In this document: positions 8,306 through 17,382 of the stretch, piece after piece
How positions within the stretch are numbered: position 1 is the stretch's first letter
How the letters are laid out: every line of letters begins with the position of its first letter
Source of the DNA: Gammaproteobacteria bacterium
GTDB taxonomy: Bacteria > Pseudomonadota > Gammaproteobacteria > SZUA-140
Direction: 5' to 3'
DNA length: 32,142 nucleotides
NCBI GenBank assembly: GCA_020845975.1
Contig: JADLET010000137.1
Coordinates: forward strand, 1-32,142
Position numbers and translations under genes: made by a program
The notes under the pieces: model-generated
The model's database searches: none
Seen by the model: only the letters and a program-made list of their open reading frames with translations
What the model was told of the DNA's origin: nothing

Positions 8306-10035
8306 AGATCGGGACCCACGGTCAGATGGAGGCGCCAGGGATTGCCGTCCTTGTCGAGCGCCTGGGCGAGATCGACACGGATGGCGCCGATCGGCGAGCG
8401 CCAGCGCAGGCCGAAGCCCGCACCGCGCTGGACGTCGAAATCGCCGGCATCGAAGGCGTTGCCTGCGTCCAGAAACAGCGCGAGCCCGAAATTGCCGCGG
8501 ATATCCTGCTCGACCTCGACGCTGCCGACCAGAAGATGCTTGCCGCCTATGACTTCGCCATCCGCGTTGGTCGGTCCGAGCGAGTTATACGCATAGCCGC
8601 GGATACTCTGGTCGCCACCCGCGAGGAAGCGCTGCGAGGCGGGCAGGTCGATGAGCTCCGGGGTGACGGTCCCGCCGAGCGTGGAGCGCAGGAGCAGACG
8701 CCTCCGGTCACCGAGGGCGTGGATGTATTTACTGTCGCTGCGGGCCTGCAGGAATGAGGTGTCGGAGAACAGTTCATCGTAGGCGCCGCGGAACTCGATG
8801 CCGAACAGCCAGCCTTCGCGCGCCAGGATGCGGTCCGTGGTGCTGGCGCGCTCCCAGCCGATGCGCGGAATGAGCAGCGTGGAATCGTCATCATTGCCCA
8901 GACGGTAGCGCTCGAGCTCGTAACTGAGTCCGATGCTGCGCAGCCAGCGTCCTTTCTGTTCGTTCAGATCGACGCCGGTCGACGTCGTGTAGCGCTGCAG
9001 CGTATCGGTGTTTTCATCGATCCAGGAGACGTGGTAGGTGAGTGAATCCGTCGCCGGCCGCTGTAACGGTATCCGGTAGCGCGCGATCGCGCTGGCGTCG
9101 ATCTCCGATCGGCGCAGGACGAAGTTGTAACGATGGCCGGAGGAGTTCGCACGACGCTTCTCGTAGCCGAGCATGCCGCGCGCCCCGGTGTCGGTGGCGT
9201 AACCGATACCGGCCGAATAGCGCGCGGGTTTGCGCGCGACCAGTTCGACGCGGACCGGGATGCGATGCTCCGACGTCTGATCGGTCAGCGCGATGACCTC
9301 GGCATCCTCGAAGTAGTCGCTGTTGGCGAGGACGCGACGCAGTTCGAGCAGTTTGGACGCGTCGTACGGGTCGCCGTCACGGAAGGGGAGGTAACCGCGC
9401 AGCAGGGTCTCGTCGAATTCCTGCTGCACGAAACGGATATCGCCGAACACATAGCGCGGCCCGGTTTCGAAACGCACGACGATCGAGGCGCGATATCGGT
9501 CGAGATCGATGAGGATGCGGTTTTCAATCAGGCCGCCTTCGATGTAACCGCGCTCGCGCGCGATTCGCAGCAGTTCCTGCTTGGCGTTCTCGTAGTCGTT
9601 GTGCAGCGGGATGTTGTTCTCGCGCAGCGGATAGTCCTCGCGCCAGCGTTTCAGCTCCGGATCGGACGCGCCATCGCCGGAGAGCGTGATGGTGACCTCG
9701 CGCAGGCGAATGGGTTCGCCCGGGTCGATCGCGTAGTGCGCGCGCCAGCCCTGCCCGGTACGGGTCAGCGTGCCGTCGACGCGGGCCCGGTAATATCCGA
9801 AAGGCTCCAGCGCCTGCCGGATTTCACCGCCGGCGCGTCCGTGCAGGCGCCGGATCAGGGCATCGCCGAGCAGCGGGTGATCGCGTTGCTGGTAAAGTTC
9901 GAGATTGGCGCGGACGTTTTCGAGCAGATCGCCGGCCACACCGGTGATTTCGACATCAAGTCGCGGCGTCTGGGCCGCGGCGGAGACGCAGATCAGAAGA
10001 AGCGCAACGAAGAGTACGTGGCTGCGGCCTGGCAT
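8302..10035 (-). CDS. tamA: Autotransporter assembly factor TamA (Omp85 family)
   Basis: Outer-membrane beta-barrel protein of the Omp85/BamA family, partner of TamB. The 577-aa length matches E. coli TamA. It has a clear signal peptide (hydrophobic segment LFVALLLICVSAAAQ, cleavage probably after AAAQ or nearby), then periplasmic POTRA-type domains over about residues 25-265, and a 16-strand barrel in the rest. The L6-loop motif of the family is seen as SIRGYAYNSLGP, preceded by RFLAGGDQ. The barrel ends with LHLTVGPDL. The Shine-Dalgarno sequence is weak, but no other start would keep the signal peptide. It lies 28 bp after lapA in the same operon. Confidence 0.93.
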   Translation of the reverse strand: MPGRSHVLFVALLLICVSAAAQTPRLDVEITGVAGDLLENVRANLELYQQRDHPLLGDALIRRLHGRAGGEIRQALEPFGYYRARVDGTLTRTGQGWRAHYAIDPGEPIRLREVTITLSGDGASDPELKRWREDYPLRENNIPLHNDYENAKQELLRIARERGYIEGGLIENRILIDLDRYRASIVVRFETGPRYVFGDIRFVQQEFDETLLRGYLPFRDGDPYDASKLLELRRVLANSDYFEDAEVIALTDQTSEHRIPVRVELVARKPARYSAGIGYATDTGARGMLGYEKRRANSSGHRYNFVLRRSEIDASAIARYRIPLQRPATDSLTYHVSWIDENTDTLQRYTTSTGVDLNEQKGRWLRSIGLSYELERYRLGNDDDSTLLIPRIGWERASTTDRILAREGWLFGIEFRGAYDELFSDTSFLQARSDSKYIHALGDRRRLLLRSTLGGTVTPELIDLPASQRFLAGGDQSIRGYAYNSLGPTNADGEVIGGKHLLVGSVEVEQDIRGNFGLALFLDAGNAFDAGDFDVQRGAGFGLRWRSPIGAIRVDLAQALDKDGNPWRLHLTVGPDL

Positions 10036-10063
10036 GGCGCGTGTGTATCGCGGTCAGGGCGGT

Positions 10064-10267
10064 TCAGCGGCTTTTTCTGTGCGCGAAATGGGCGTGCAGA
10101 AACCAGCCGGAGGTGAGGCCGATCCCGAGCAACAGGAGCATCATCAGCGAGCGCGACATCGCCAGGGTCCAGAACAGGAAACGCAGCTCCGTCACGGCCG
10201 TATTCTGGATGATGAAAATGAAGACGACGAGGATCAGGGCCAGGCTGACAGCGAGTTTGGCGTTCAT
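10064..10267 (-). CDS. lapA: LapA-domain (DUF1049) small inner-membrane protein
   Basis: A 67-aa protein with two hydrophobic segments (about residues 4-22 and 41-58) and the LapA/YciS signature IIQNTAVTELRFLFWTL between them. In E. coli LapA sits beside LapB and takes part in lipopolysaccharide assembly control. Here it precedes tamA-tamB instead, and no lapB is visible in the window. The ORF track extends this frame upstream to 10642 (192 aa). The ATG at 10267 is chosen because AAGGAA lies six bases before it, because the product then matches the family length, and because a promoter-like sequence lies inside the supposed extension. The domain call is confident; the symbol is less certain because many LapA-domain paralogues exist. 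Confidence 0.8.
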   Translation of the reverse strand: MNAKLAVSLALILVVFIFIIQNTAVTELRFLFWTLAMSRSLMMLLLLGIGLTSGWFLHAHFAHRKSR

Positions 10268-10295
10268 GACGATTCCTTGTGGGACGACAGGTCCT

Positions 10296-10324
10296 ATTCT
10301 AGCGCCTGGAGCCATTTTTCTGAA
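10296..10324 (-). promoter_or_regulatory. Candidate sigma-70 promoter for lapA-tamA-tamB
   Basis: On the minus strand TTCAGA (10319-10324) and TAGAAT (10296-10301) are spaced by 17 bp. They match the -35 consensus at 4 of 6 positions and the -10 consensus at 5 of 6. A transcript would start near 10289, about 22 bases before the lapA start codon. A second candidate lies further upstream (CTGACT-N16-TATACT at 10632-10659), which would give a leader of about 360 bases. Found by eye only. Confidence 0.45.
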
Positions 10325-10852
10325 TCGACTTCGGCACCCTTCTTTTGCATCGATAGCCTCTGCGACCGACAAGTCTGGCGAAGGTGGCGGCAGGTCGCTG
10401 AACAGGCGCTGGTATCGGTCCAGTTCAGCAACGGCACCGCGCCATCCCGGCAGCGACGGGAGGCGGATGGCCGGCGTCTCCCGGGCTTCCCGCGAAAAGT
10501 GAATGCAGCTCATATCTTCCATGCGGGGCAGCATGTGTTCGTTCAGTGCCTGCTTGCGGGGCCGGACACGGTCAGTATCGCTATTCGTCATTTCCACTGG
10601 GGCGCCTGGTTCGTGTTTGGTCACTGTTCGAAGTATAGTCACGCTACGTAACCAGTCAGATACGGGCTGTAGCTGTCAGATATCTGCATTGGTGTGTTCA
10701 TGCAGGACGCAGGGTACGGATACTCCCATGACCATGGCGCTCTGTCGTGCTGGAATTATCTCGGTTTATCATATGGATTCATGAGGCGCAGGGTCTGGTC
10801 CCGCGTTCGCCTGTACTATGTGAATGCGATCTTCTACAGATGAGGTCCAGGT
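10325..10852. other. Gene-free stretch between lapA and the antiporter gene
   Basis: About 530 bp with no recognisable gene between two divergent operons. A minus-strand frame is open through it in continuation with lapA, but it has no recognisable domain. Short plus-strand ORFs also look like chance. It presumably holds the divergent promoters. I saw no strong sigma-70 promoter for the plus-strand gene and no clear repeat. Confidence 0.5.
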
Positions 10853-12538
10853 GTGAAGATTGATGCACTGAATTCCACGTCTTTCGCTGAAATGGCCCTG
10901 CTGCTGGGTTTGACCGCTGTGGTCGGGGTGCTCGCCCTCCGTCTGCGCCAGCCAGTCCTGATCGCATACATTGTCGTCGGTATTCTGGTCGGACCTGCCG
11001 CGTTAGGCCTGGTTCAGTCGCAGGACCAGATCGACCTGCTTGCGCAGATCGGAGTCGCCGTATTGCTCTTCCTGGTGGGACTTAAGCTGGACCTGAAGCA
11101 CGTGCGTCACATCGGTCCGGTGGCGCTTGCAACCGGGCTCGGCCAGCTCGCGTTTACCATCATGTTCGGTTTCCTGCTGATGCAGGCGATGGGGAAAGGG
11201 ACAATGGAGTCCCTGTATGTTGCAATCGCCCTGACTTTCTCCAGTACGATAATCATCGTCAAGCTGCTTTCCGACAAGCGTGAGCTTGATTCCCTGCATG
11301 GCCGCATAGCGGTCGGTTTTCTTATTGTGCAGGACATCGCTGTTGTGATGGCGATGATGGCCATGAGCACCATGCGCGGGGGCGGCGATGGTTCGGATCC
11401 GGGCGTGGCTTTCTGGGCTGTTCTCGGTGAGCTGCTTGCGCGTGTATCCATCGCGGCGATCGTAATGTTTCTGCTCATGCGTTTCGTTCTGCCTGGGGTG
11501 ACGCGTGTCATTGCCAGGTCGCAGGAGCTGTTGCTGGTGTTCGCAATTGCCTGGGGTACGGGGCTCGCGGCCTTGGGCGAGTGGGCCGGGTTTTCCAAGG
11601 AGGCCGGCGCTTTCCTGGCAGGGTTTTCTCTTGCCTCCACGTCCTACCGCGAGGCGATAGGCGCGCGCCTGACCGGCATCCGCGATTTTCTGTTGCTCTT
11701 TTTCTTTGTTGATCTTGGGGTCAAGATCGACTTTACGACACTGGGCGATGAAATATGGTCAGCGATGGCGCTATCGGTATTTGTGCTGATCGGGAATCCG
11801 CTAATCGTCATGATCATCATGGGTTACATGGGCTATCGGAAACGCACCAGTTTCCTGGCGGGGTTGACCGTAGCTCAGATCAGCGAGTTTTCCATTGTCT
11901 TCGTGGTCATGGGGGTCAGCCTTGGGCATATCGGAACTTCAGCGTTGGGCCTGACCACCCTGGTGGGGCTCGTTACCATTGCATTGTCCACCTATATGAT
12001 CCTGTATTCCCATCCGTTGTATGAATGGCTGGCGCCCTGGTTACGCGTCTTCGAGCGAAAGCATCCGTATCGGGAAATGGCGGTAGAGCGTCAGTCAGGC
12101 GGCGTTACGCGTCCAGATGTAATGGTTTTCGGGCTGGGTCGCTATGGTGGGGCGCTGGCCAGGCGTTTGGGAGAATCAGGTTTGTCCGTGCTTGGAGTGG
12201 AATTCAATCCGGAGGTGGTCCGGAGCATGCGGCTCCAGGGCATCACGGTCCGCTTCGGAGATGGCCAGGACGCTGACTTCCTTGAAAGCCTGCCTATGGA
12301 TGCGGTACCTTGGGTTATCAGCACATTGCCTGACCTGGAATCGAACCGTGCGTTGTTGCACGCCCTGTCAGCGCGCGGATTTAAAGGAGGTGTTGCGATT
12401 GTTGCTCGTGACGAGATGCATGGCGCGGCGCTCATTGCCGCGGGAGCGCCCATCGTGCTTTACCCCTTCCGGGATGCGGTGGATTTCACCGTGGAGCGTA
12501 TTGTCTCATTGATGCGTCAGGACAAAGGGCCAGGATGA
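10853..12538 (+). CDS. CPA2-family cation:proton antiporter with C-terminal RCK/TrkA-N domain (Kef/YbaL-like)
   Basis: Probable potassium (or other monovalent cation):proton antiporter in the inner membrane. Residues 10-390 carry about twelve membrane segments of the Na/H-exchanger fold. The family stretches RLRQPVLIAYIVVGILVGP, LLFLVGLKLDL and the helix motif FLIVQDIAVV are visible; the Q-D pair is the form typical of KefB/KefC-like proteins. From about residue 420 a TrkA-N (RCK) Rossmann domain follows with GLGRYGG (427-433), where nucleotide would bind and gate transport. No TrkA-C domain follows. Length (561 aa) is close to E. coli YbaL (558). The start is GTG at 10853 with TGAGGT about 10 bases upstream. 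Its stop overlaps the next gene (ATGA), so the stress protein is likely co-translated. Ion specificity cannot be read from sequence. Confidence 0.9.
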   Translation: MKIDALNSTSFAEMALLLGLTAVVGVLALRLRQPVLIAYIVVGILVGPAALGLVQSQDQIDLLAQIGVAVLLFLVGLKLDLKHVRHIGPVALATGLGQLAFTIMFGFLLMQAMGKGTMESLYVAIALTFSSTIIIVKLLSDKRELDSLHGRIAVGFLIVQDIAVVMAMMAMSTMRGGGDGSDPGVAFWAVLGELLARVSIAAIVMFLLMRFVLPGVTRVIARSQELLLVFAIAWGTGLAALGEWAGFSKEAGAFLAGFSLASTSYREAIGARLTGIRDFLLLFFFVDLGVKIDFTTLGDEIWSAMALSVFVLIGNPLIVMIIMGYMGYRKRTSFLAGLTVAQISEFSIVFVVMGVSLGHIGTSALGLTTLVGLVTIALSTYMILYSHPLYEWLAPWLRVFERKHPYREMAVERQSGGVTRPDVMVFGLGRYGGALARRLGESGLSVLGVEFNPEVVRSMRLQGITVRFGDGQDADFLESLPMDAVPWVISTLPDLESNRALLHALSARGFKGGVAIVARDEMHGAALIAAGAPIVLYPFRDAVDFTVERIVSLMRQDKGPG

Positions 12539-13422
12539 GCGAATTTACCAGGATACTTGCCGCAACCGATCTTTCCGCGCCATCCCGTCATGCAGTAACC
12601 CGCGCCCTTTTTGTTGCCGGAGTGAACGGGACCAATGTGAGTCTGGTTCATGTAATCAATCAGGGCGCGCTGGACAATCTGCGCAAATTCGTCGGTGGCA
12701 AGTCCCCAGCTGTCGAGCAGAGGATATTTGATGAGGCGCGCGAGGCGATGACGCAGATGGTGGCCGATCATGGGCGGGTGCACGGAGGCGCGGTCAGTAT
12801 ACGGCTGCTGGAGGGGTCGGTATCGCGTACGCTTATGGATGAGGCTGACGCCATGGGCGCGGATCTCGTCGTTCTGGGCGCGCGAGGCGAGCATTACATG
12901 CGTACGCTCATGTTGGGTACGATGTCGGAGCGTTTGCTTAACAGCAGCAGGCATCCGATGCTTGTGGTCAAGCAGAGGCCGCGTGAAGTCTACCGGCGGG
13001 TGTTAATTCCGGTGGATTTATCTTCCGGCTCTGCCCATGCGCTCAGAATGGCGCGGGCCATCGCCCCACAAGCCGGCCTGATCCTGCTGCATGCGTTTGA
13101 AGCACCTTTCGAGTCCAAGCTCAGATACGCCGGTGTCGAAGAGGATGTTATTCAGGCCTATCGAGCCGAGACGATGCGGGAATCAATGGCAAGGCTTGTC
13201 GAAATCTCAGAACAGGCCGGATTGCGGCCCGGGGACGTCTCCTTCAGCGTCAAATACGGCGACCCCGCCCGGGTTATCCTGGCATGTGAACAGAATGAGG
13301 ATTGCGATCTGATCGTAATGGGAAAGCACGGCCGCGGCATAATCGAGGATCTGCTGCTGGGCAGCGTTACCAGGCATGTGCTGAGTCTGTCTGAGAGCGA
13401 TGTGCTGGTGGCTGGCGGCTGA
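12535..13422 (+). CDS. Tandem universal stress protein (two UspA domains)
   Basis: 295-aa cytoplasmic protein made of two UspA domains (about residues 1-150 and 152-295). Both keep the ATP-binding signature G-x2-G-x9-G-(S/T): GARGEHYMRTLMLGT in the first and GKHGRGIIEDLLLGS in the second. Both should therefore bind ATP, unlike non-nucleotide UspA types. The gene overlaps the antiporter by 4 bp. Usp domains are often fused to or co-encoded with cation transporters, so this one may tune the antiporter by ATP level or stress; that is inference. Codon use of this gene and the antiporter appears less GC-biased than that of the following genes. Confidence 0.92.
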   Translation: MSEFTRILAATDLSAPSRHAVTRALFVAGVNGTNVSLVHVINQGALDNLRKFVGGKSPAVEQRIFDEAREAMTQMVADHGRVHGGAVSIRLLEGSVSRTLMDEADAMGADLVVLGARGEHYMRTLMLGTMSERLLNSSRHPMLVVKQRPREVYRRVLIPVDLSSGSAHALRMARAIAPQAGLILLHAFEAPFESKLRYAGVEEDVIQAYRAETMRESMARLVEISEQAGLRPGDVSFSVKYGDPARVILACEQNEDCDLIVMGKHGRGIIEDLLLGSVTRHVLSLSESDVLVAGG

Positions 13423-13619
13423 TGATCCAGGCTGAATGTCATGGTTCTCAATTCCAGGCCCACATTCGCCGATGCGGTCATGCGCTGTGATCTGGAATGC
13501 CATGGACTGTTTCGCGGCGGGCAATCAGGGCAAACGAGTTACGCCTGATATGGTGGCCTGCGCGCAAATGCTGGGGTTGCCAGGGAGTGACTGGTGCATG
13601 ATGCCTGGTCAATTCATCC

Positions 13620-14624
13620 ATGGCCGTCTGGCTTGAATTCTCCGTTTGCCTGATCCTGATCGCGGTTGCCGGTTACCGCCTGTCCCTCTACGGCGACATG
13701 ATCGGCGAGAAGCTGGGACTGTCCCGTTCCTGGGTCGGTGTGGTGATGGTGGCCTCGGTCACCTCGCTGCCCGAGCTGGTGACCGGCCTGAGTGCGGTCA
13801 CCGTCGCGCGGGCGCCGGACATCGCCGCCGGCGACGTGCTGGGATCCTGCGTGTTCAACCTGCTGCTCATCGTAATCCTGGATTTCCTGCACCGGGAGGA
13901 GTCGGTCTATACCCGTGCCCGCGTCGGTCACGTGCTCTCCGCCGGCTTCGGCGTCATCCTGATCGGCTTCGTGGGCATGAATCTGCTGCTGGCGCACAAC
14001 GGCATCGAGCCCGCGTTCCTGCACGTCGGTCTGTACACGCCGATCATCCTGCTCATTTATGCGCTCGCCATGCGCACCGTCTTCCGCTACGAACAGATAC
14101 AGGAACTTCCGGTGATCGACGAGAAGGACAAGCGATACCGGAAGGTCACGCTCCGGCATGCGGTGACCGGTTACGCGCTGGCCTCCGCCGTGGTGGTGGC
14201 GGCCGGCGTCTGGCTGCCGTTCGTGGGCAAGGACATCGCGGAGACGATGGGGTGGGGAGAGAGCTTCGTCGGCACGCTGTTCATTGCCGCCGTCACCTCG
14301 CTGCCCGAGGCGGCGGTCTCCATCGCGGCCGTGCGCCTCGGCGCGCTGGACATGGCCATGGGGAACCTGTTAGGCAGCAATCTGTTCAATATGGCCATCC
14401 TAGCCATCGATGATATCGCCTACCTGCCGGGTCCGCTGCTGTCGGGTGTTTCTCCGGTGCACGCGGTATCGGCCCTGTCCGCCATGATGATGAGCGGCAT
14501 CGCGATCGTCGGCCTGTTCTACCGGCCGCAGCGGCGCGTCTTCCGCTCCGTGGGCTGGGTCAGCCTGTTCCTGCTGTCGGTATATCTGATCAACACCTTC
14601 GCCATCTATCTCTATGGCCACTGA
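13620..14624 (+). CDS. CaCA-family sodium/calcium exchanger-like protein (YrbG-like)
   Basis: 334-aa inner-membrane protein with two inverted Na_Ca_ex repeats. The first alpha repeat reads SVTSLPELVTGLSAV followed by AAGDVLGSCVFN; the second reads AVTSLPEAAVSIAAV followed by MGNLLGSNLFN. These supply the Glu and Asn/Ser ligands that coordinate cations in the family. A hydrophilic loop of about 20 residues (EKDKRYRKV) lies between the halves. The likely role is cation efflux, calcium by family, in exchange for sodium or protons. The ATG at 13620 lacks a good ribosome-binding site, so the start is not certain. The end overlaps the P-type ATPase gene by 11 bp, which links two efflux pumps in one transcript. 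Confidence 0.9.
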   Translation: MAVWLEFSVCLILIAVAGYRLSLYGDMIGEKLGLSRSWVGVVMVASVTSLPELVTGLSAVTVARAPDIAAGDVLGSCVFNLLLIVILDFLHREESVYTRARVGHVLSAGFGVILIGFVGMNLLLAHNGIEPAFLHVGLYTPIILLIYALAMRTVFRYEQIQELPVIDEKDKRYRKVTLRHAVTGYALASAVVVAAGVWLPFVGKDIAETMGWGESFVGTLFIAAVTSLPEAAVSIAAVRLGALDMAMGNLLGSNLFNMAILAIDDIAYLPGPLLSGVSPVHAVSALSAMMMSGIAIVGLFYRPQRRVFRSVGWVSLFLLSVYLINTFAIYLYGH

Positions 14625-17343
14625 GGAGCGCATTGCGGATCAGGCCCCGGCGACCTGGCATACCCTGACGGCGGCCGAGGCGCCGGAACTGCTGGGCGTG
14701 TCGCCCGCGCGGGGTCTCGGCGCGGAGGACGTGGCCCGGCGCCAGGCCGAGCACGGTCCGAACGCCCTGCCCGAGGCCAGGCGGCGCTCTCTGTTCCGGC
14801 TTGTGCTGCGCCAGTTCCAGAGCCCGCTAATCTACATCCTGTTCATCGCCGCGCTGCTGGCCATGTTCCTGGGCAAGCAGGGGGACGCCGTGGTGATCCT
14901 GATCGTGGTGGCGGTCAACGCCCTGATCGGAAGCGTGCAGGAAGGACGCGCGGAACGTTCGATGGCCGCATTGCACCGTCTGTCCACGCTGCGCGCTCGC
15001 GTGCTGCGCGACGCCACAGAAGCGCTGGTCGAGGCGCGCGATCTGGTGCCGGGCGATGTGCTGCTGCTCGCCGCGGGTGACGCCGTCGGGGCGGACGCGC
15101 GCCTGATCGAGGCCGCCGCGCTGGAGATCGGCGAGGCGGCACTGACCGGCGAATCGCTGCCGGTGGCCAAGCAGACCGGGGCGCTGCCCGAGGATACCCT
15201 GCTGGCCGACCGCGTCAACATGGTCTATTCCGGTACCCACGTCACCGCCGGGCGCGCGCGCGCGGTGGTGGTGGCCACGGGGCCTGCGACCGAGGTGGGC
15301 AAGATCGCGCGCCTGACCGCGTCGGCGGAGGAACCCAAGACTCCGATGGAACTGCGCATCGCGCAGTTCGGCCGCTATCTGATCGCCGCCGCGCTCGGCA
15401 TGTTCGTGCTGGTGCTGGGTCTGGGGCTCGCGCGCGGCCTGTCCTTCATTGATATTTTCATGGTGGCGATCAGCCAGATGGTCTCTATGGTGCCGGAGGG
15501 CCTGCCGGTGGCCATGACCGTCGCGCTGGCTGTCGGCATGCAGCGCATGGCCGGGCGCGGCGCCATCGTGCGCCGGCTGGCCGCGGTGGAGACGCTGGGC
15601 TCCACCTCGGTGATCTGCAGCGACAAGACCGGGACGCTCACGCGTAACGAGATGACAGTGACCGGGCTGTGGCTGCCGGGCGGGCGGACTATCGAGGTCG
15701 AGGGCGTCGGCTATCACCCCGAGGGAATTCTGCGCGAAGACGGGCACGTCATTCGTGTGGACGATCCCGTGTTGACTGCGCTGCTGGAGGCCGTTGTCTT
15801 GTGCAACGACGCCCGGCTGGTACCGCCGGACAACGAGGATTCCCGCTGGCGTTCGCTCGGGGACCCCACTGAAGTCGCCTTGCTGACCCTGGCGCTGAAG
15901 GGCGCGGTCGATCCGGAGGCATTGAACCGTGACTGGCCGCGCCGCGGTGAGCTGCCCTTTGATTCCGCCGCCAAGATGATGGCCACCGGTCATGGTCACG
16001 CACAGGGCCACCGCCGGGTGCTCATCAAGGGGGCGCCGGAGGCGATGCTGGAATTGTGCGGGCGGGCGCGCTACGGCGCGGATGCCGCGCCGCTGGACGA
16101 TCAGGCGCGGGCGCTTGCCTCCGCCGCGGCGGAGGCGATGGCGGGCCGGGCCTTGCGCGTGCTGGCGGTGGCCGAGGTCATCGACATGGAGCTGGATGAC
16201 GGCGCCGGTTTCGAGCAGTTTCGCGATCGTGCCGTTCTGCTGGGGCTCGTGGGGCAGATGGATCCGCCGCGCGAGGAGGTGAAGTCGGCGGTCGCGGAAT
16301 GCCAGGCGGCCGGCATTCGTCCGGTGATGGTGACCGGCGACCACAAGGCCACGGGACTCGCCATCGCCCGCATGCTCGGCATCGCGCGCGCGGGTGATCA
16401 CGCCGTCGACGGCCGTGAGCTGGAGCGCATGCCGGAATCGGAGCTGCGCGACGGGCTGGATCGCATCGCCGTGTTTGCCCGCGTGCACCCGGCACAGAAG
16501 CTGCGCATCGTCGAGGCATTCCAGGCGCGGGGTAACGTGGTGGCCATGACCGGAGACGGCGTGAACGACGCGCCCGCGCTGGCGCGCGCCGATGTCGGCG
16601 TTGCGATGGGCATCACCGGGACCGAGGTCGCCAAGGGCGCCGCCAAGATCATCGTCACCGACGACAACTTCGCCACCATCATCAAGGCAGTGGAGGAGGG
16701 GCGGCTTGTTTACCGCAACCTGAAGAAGGTGGTCCTGTATCTGTTCGCTACGTCGATGGCCGAGATCGCGGTGCTGATGTGCGCCTTGCTGCTGGGTTAC
16801 CCGCTGCCGCTGGCGGCGGTGCAGATCCTCTGGATCAATATCGTCACCGAGGGCACCGTGACGGTGAACCTGATTATGGAGCCGCCGGAGGGTGACGAGA
16901 TGCGGCGGCGGCCGATATCGCTCGCCGAGCCGCTGCTCAGCCGGCAATTGTTGCGGCGGGTGGCGCTGATGACGCCCGCGATGGTGCTGTCGACCTTCGG
17001 CTTCTTCGTCTGGCGCCTGTCGACCGGCGTCCCGTTCGAGCTGGTGCAGACCGAGACCTTCACGGTGCTGGCCGTGTGCCAGTGGTTCAATGTGCTCAAC
17101 TGCGAGTCAGAGACCCGGTCGGCGCTGCGCCTCGGCGTGTTGCGCAACAAGTGGCTGATGGGCGGTCTCACCCTGGGCATCCTGCTGCAGTTCGCGGTGG
17201 TTTACGCCGCTCCATTGAACGCATCGTTCCACACCGTGCCGATCCCGCCGGCCGATCTGCTGATTATCGTGGCGTTCGCCAGCCTCGTGCTGTGGCTGGA
17301 GGAAGTCCGCAAGCTGCTGGCCCGTCGCCGCGCGGATGCGTGA
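14614..17343 (+). CDS. P-type cation-transporting ATPase (P2/Ca-ATPase-like, altered M6)
   Basis: 909-aa ion pump of the P2 branch (SERCA/PMCA-like). Seen in order: N-terminal cation-ATPase domain (about 10-80), actuator motif TGES (178-181), M4 motif VPEGLP (293-298), phosphorylation site DKTGTLT with Asp337, nucleotide-domain KGAPEAML, the hinge TGDGVNDAP (646-654), and C-terminal helices M5-M10. In calcium pumps M6 reads N-x-x-T-D. Here it is N742-I-V-T-E746 followed by GTVTVN rather than the usual G-L-P-A type sequence, so the transported ion may not be calcium. It overlaps the exchanger gene by 11 bp and precedes a CBS-domain gene. Substrate is unknown; energised efflux of a divalent or monovalent cation is inferred. 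Confidence 0.93.
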   Translation: MATEERIADQAPATWHTLTAAEAPELLGVSPARGLGAEDVARRQAEHGPNALPEARRRSLFRLVLRQFQSPLIYILFIAALLAMFLGKQGDAVVILIVVAVNALIGSVQEGRAERSMAALHRLSTLRARVLRDATEALVEARDLVPGDVLLLAAGDAVGADARLIEAAALEIGEAALTGESLPVAKQTGALPEDTLLADRVNMVYSGTHVTAGRARAVVVATGPATEVGKIARLTASAEEPKTPMELRIAQFGRYLIAAALGMFVLVLGLGLARGLSFIDIFMVAISQMVSMVPEGLPVAMTVALAVGMQRMAGRGAIVRRLAAVETLGSTSVICSDKTGTLTRNEMTVTGLWLPGGRTIEVEGVGYHPEGILREDGHVIRVDDPVLTALLEAVVLCNDARLVPPDNEDSRWRSLGDPTEVALLTLALKGAVDPEALNRDWPRRGELPFDSAAKMMATGHGHAQGHRRVLIKGAPEAMLELCGRARYGADAAPLDDQARALASAAAEAMAGRALRVLAVAEVIDMELDDGAGFEQFRDRAVLLGLVGQMDPPREEVKSAVAECQAAGIRPVMVTGDHKATGLAIARMLGIARAGDHAVDGRELERMPESELRDGLDRIAVFARVHPAQKLRIVEAFQARGNVVAMTGDGVNDAPALARADVGVAMGITGTEVAKGAAKIIVTDDNFATIIKAVEEGRLVYRNLKKVVLYLFATSMAEIAVLMCALLLGYPLPLAAVQILWINIVTEGTVTVNLIMEPPEGDEMRRRPISLAEPLLSRQLLRRVALMTPAMVLSTFGFFVWRLSTGVPFELVQTETFTVLAVCQWFNVLNCESETRSALRLGVLRNKWLMGGLTLGILLQFAVVYAAPLNASFHTVPIPPADLLIIVAFASLVLWLEEVRKLLARRRADA

Positions 17344-17382
17344 CATGGCGCGCCCGGAGCCGGAAATCCGGCGGAGTCCGCG

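Noticed and set aside
10268-10642. N-terminal 125-residue extension of lapA (192-aa ORF)
   Set aside because: A good ribosome-binding site (AAGGAA) and family length support the internal ATG at 10267, and the extension has no recognisable domain.
13423-13619. Possible small gene between the Usp and exchanger genes
   Set aside because: Only a 35-codon frame at 13440 and a 66-aa frame at 13436-13636 that overlaps the exchanger start; neither has recognisable features.
14827-16947. 706-aa minus-strand ORF
   Set aside because: Antisense shadow of the P-type ATPase; His/Arg/Gln-rich with no domain.
17359-17372. GCCGG-AAAT-CCGGC hairpin after the P-type ATPase
   Set aside because: A 5-bp stem with no T-tract; too weak to call a terminator.
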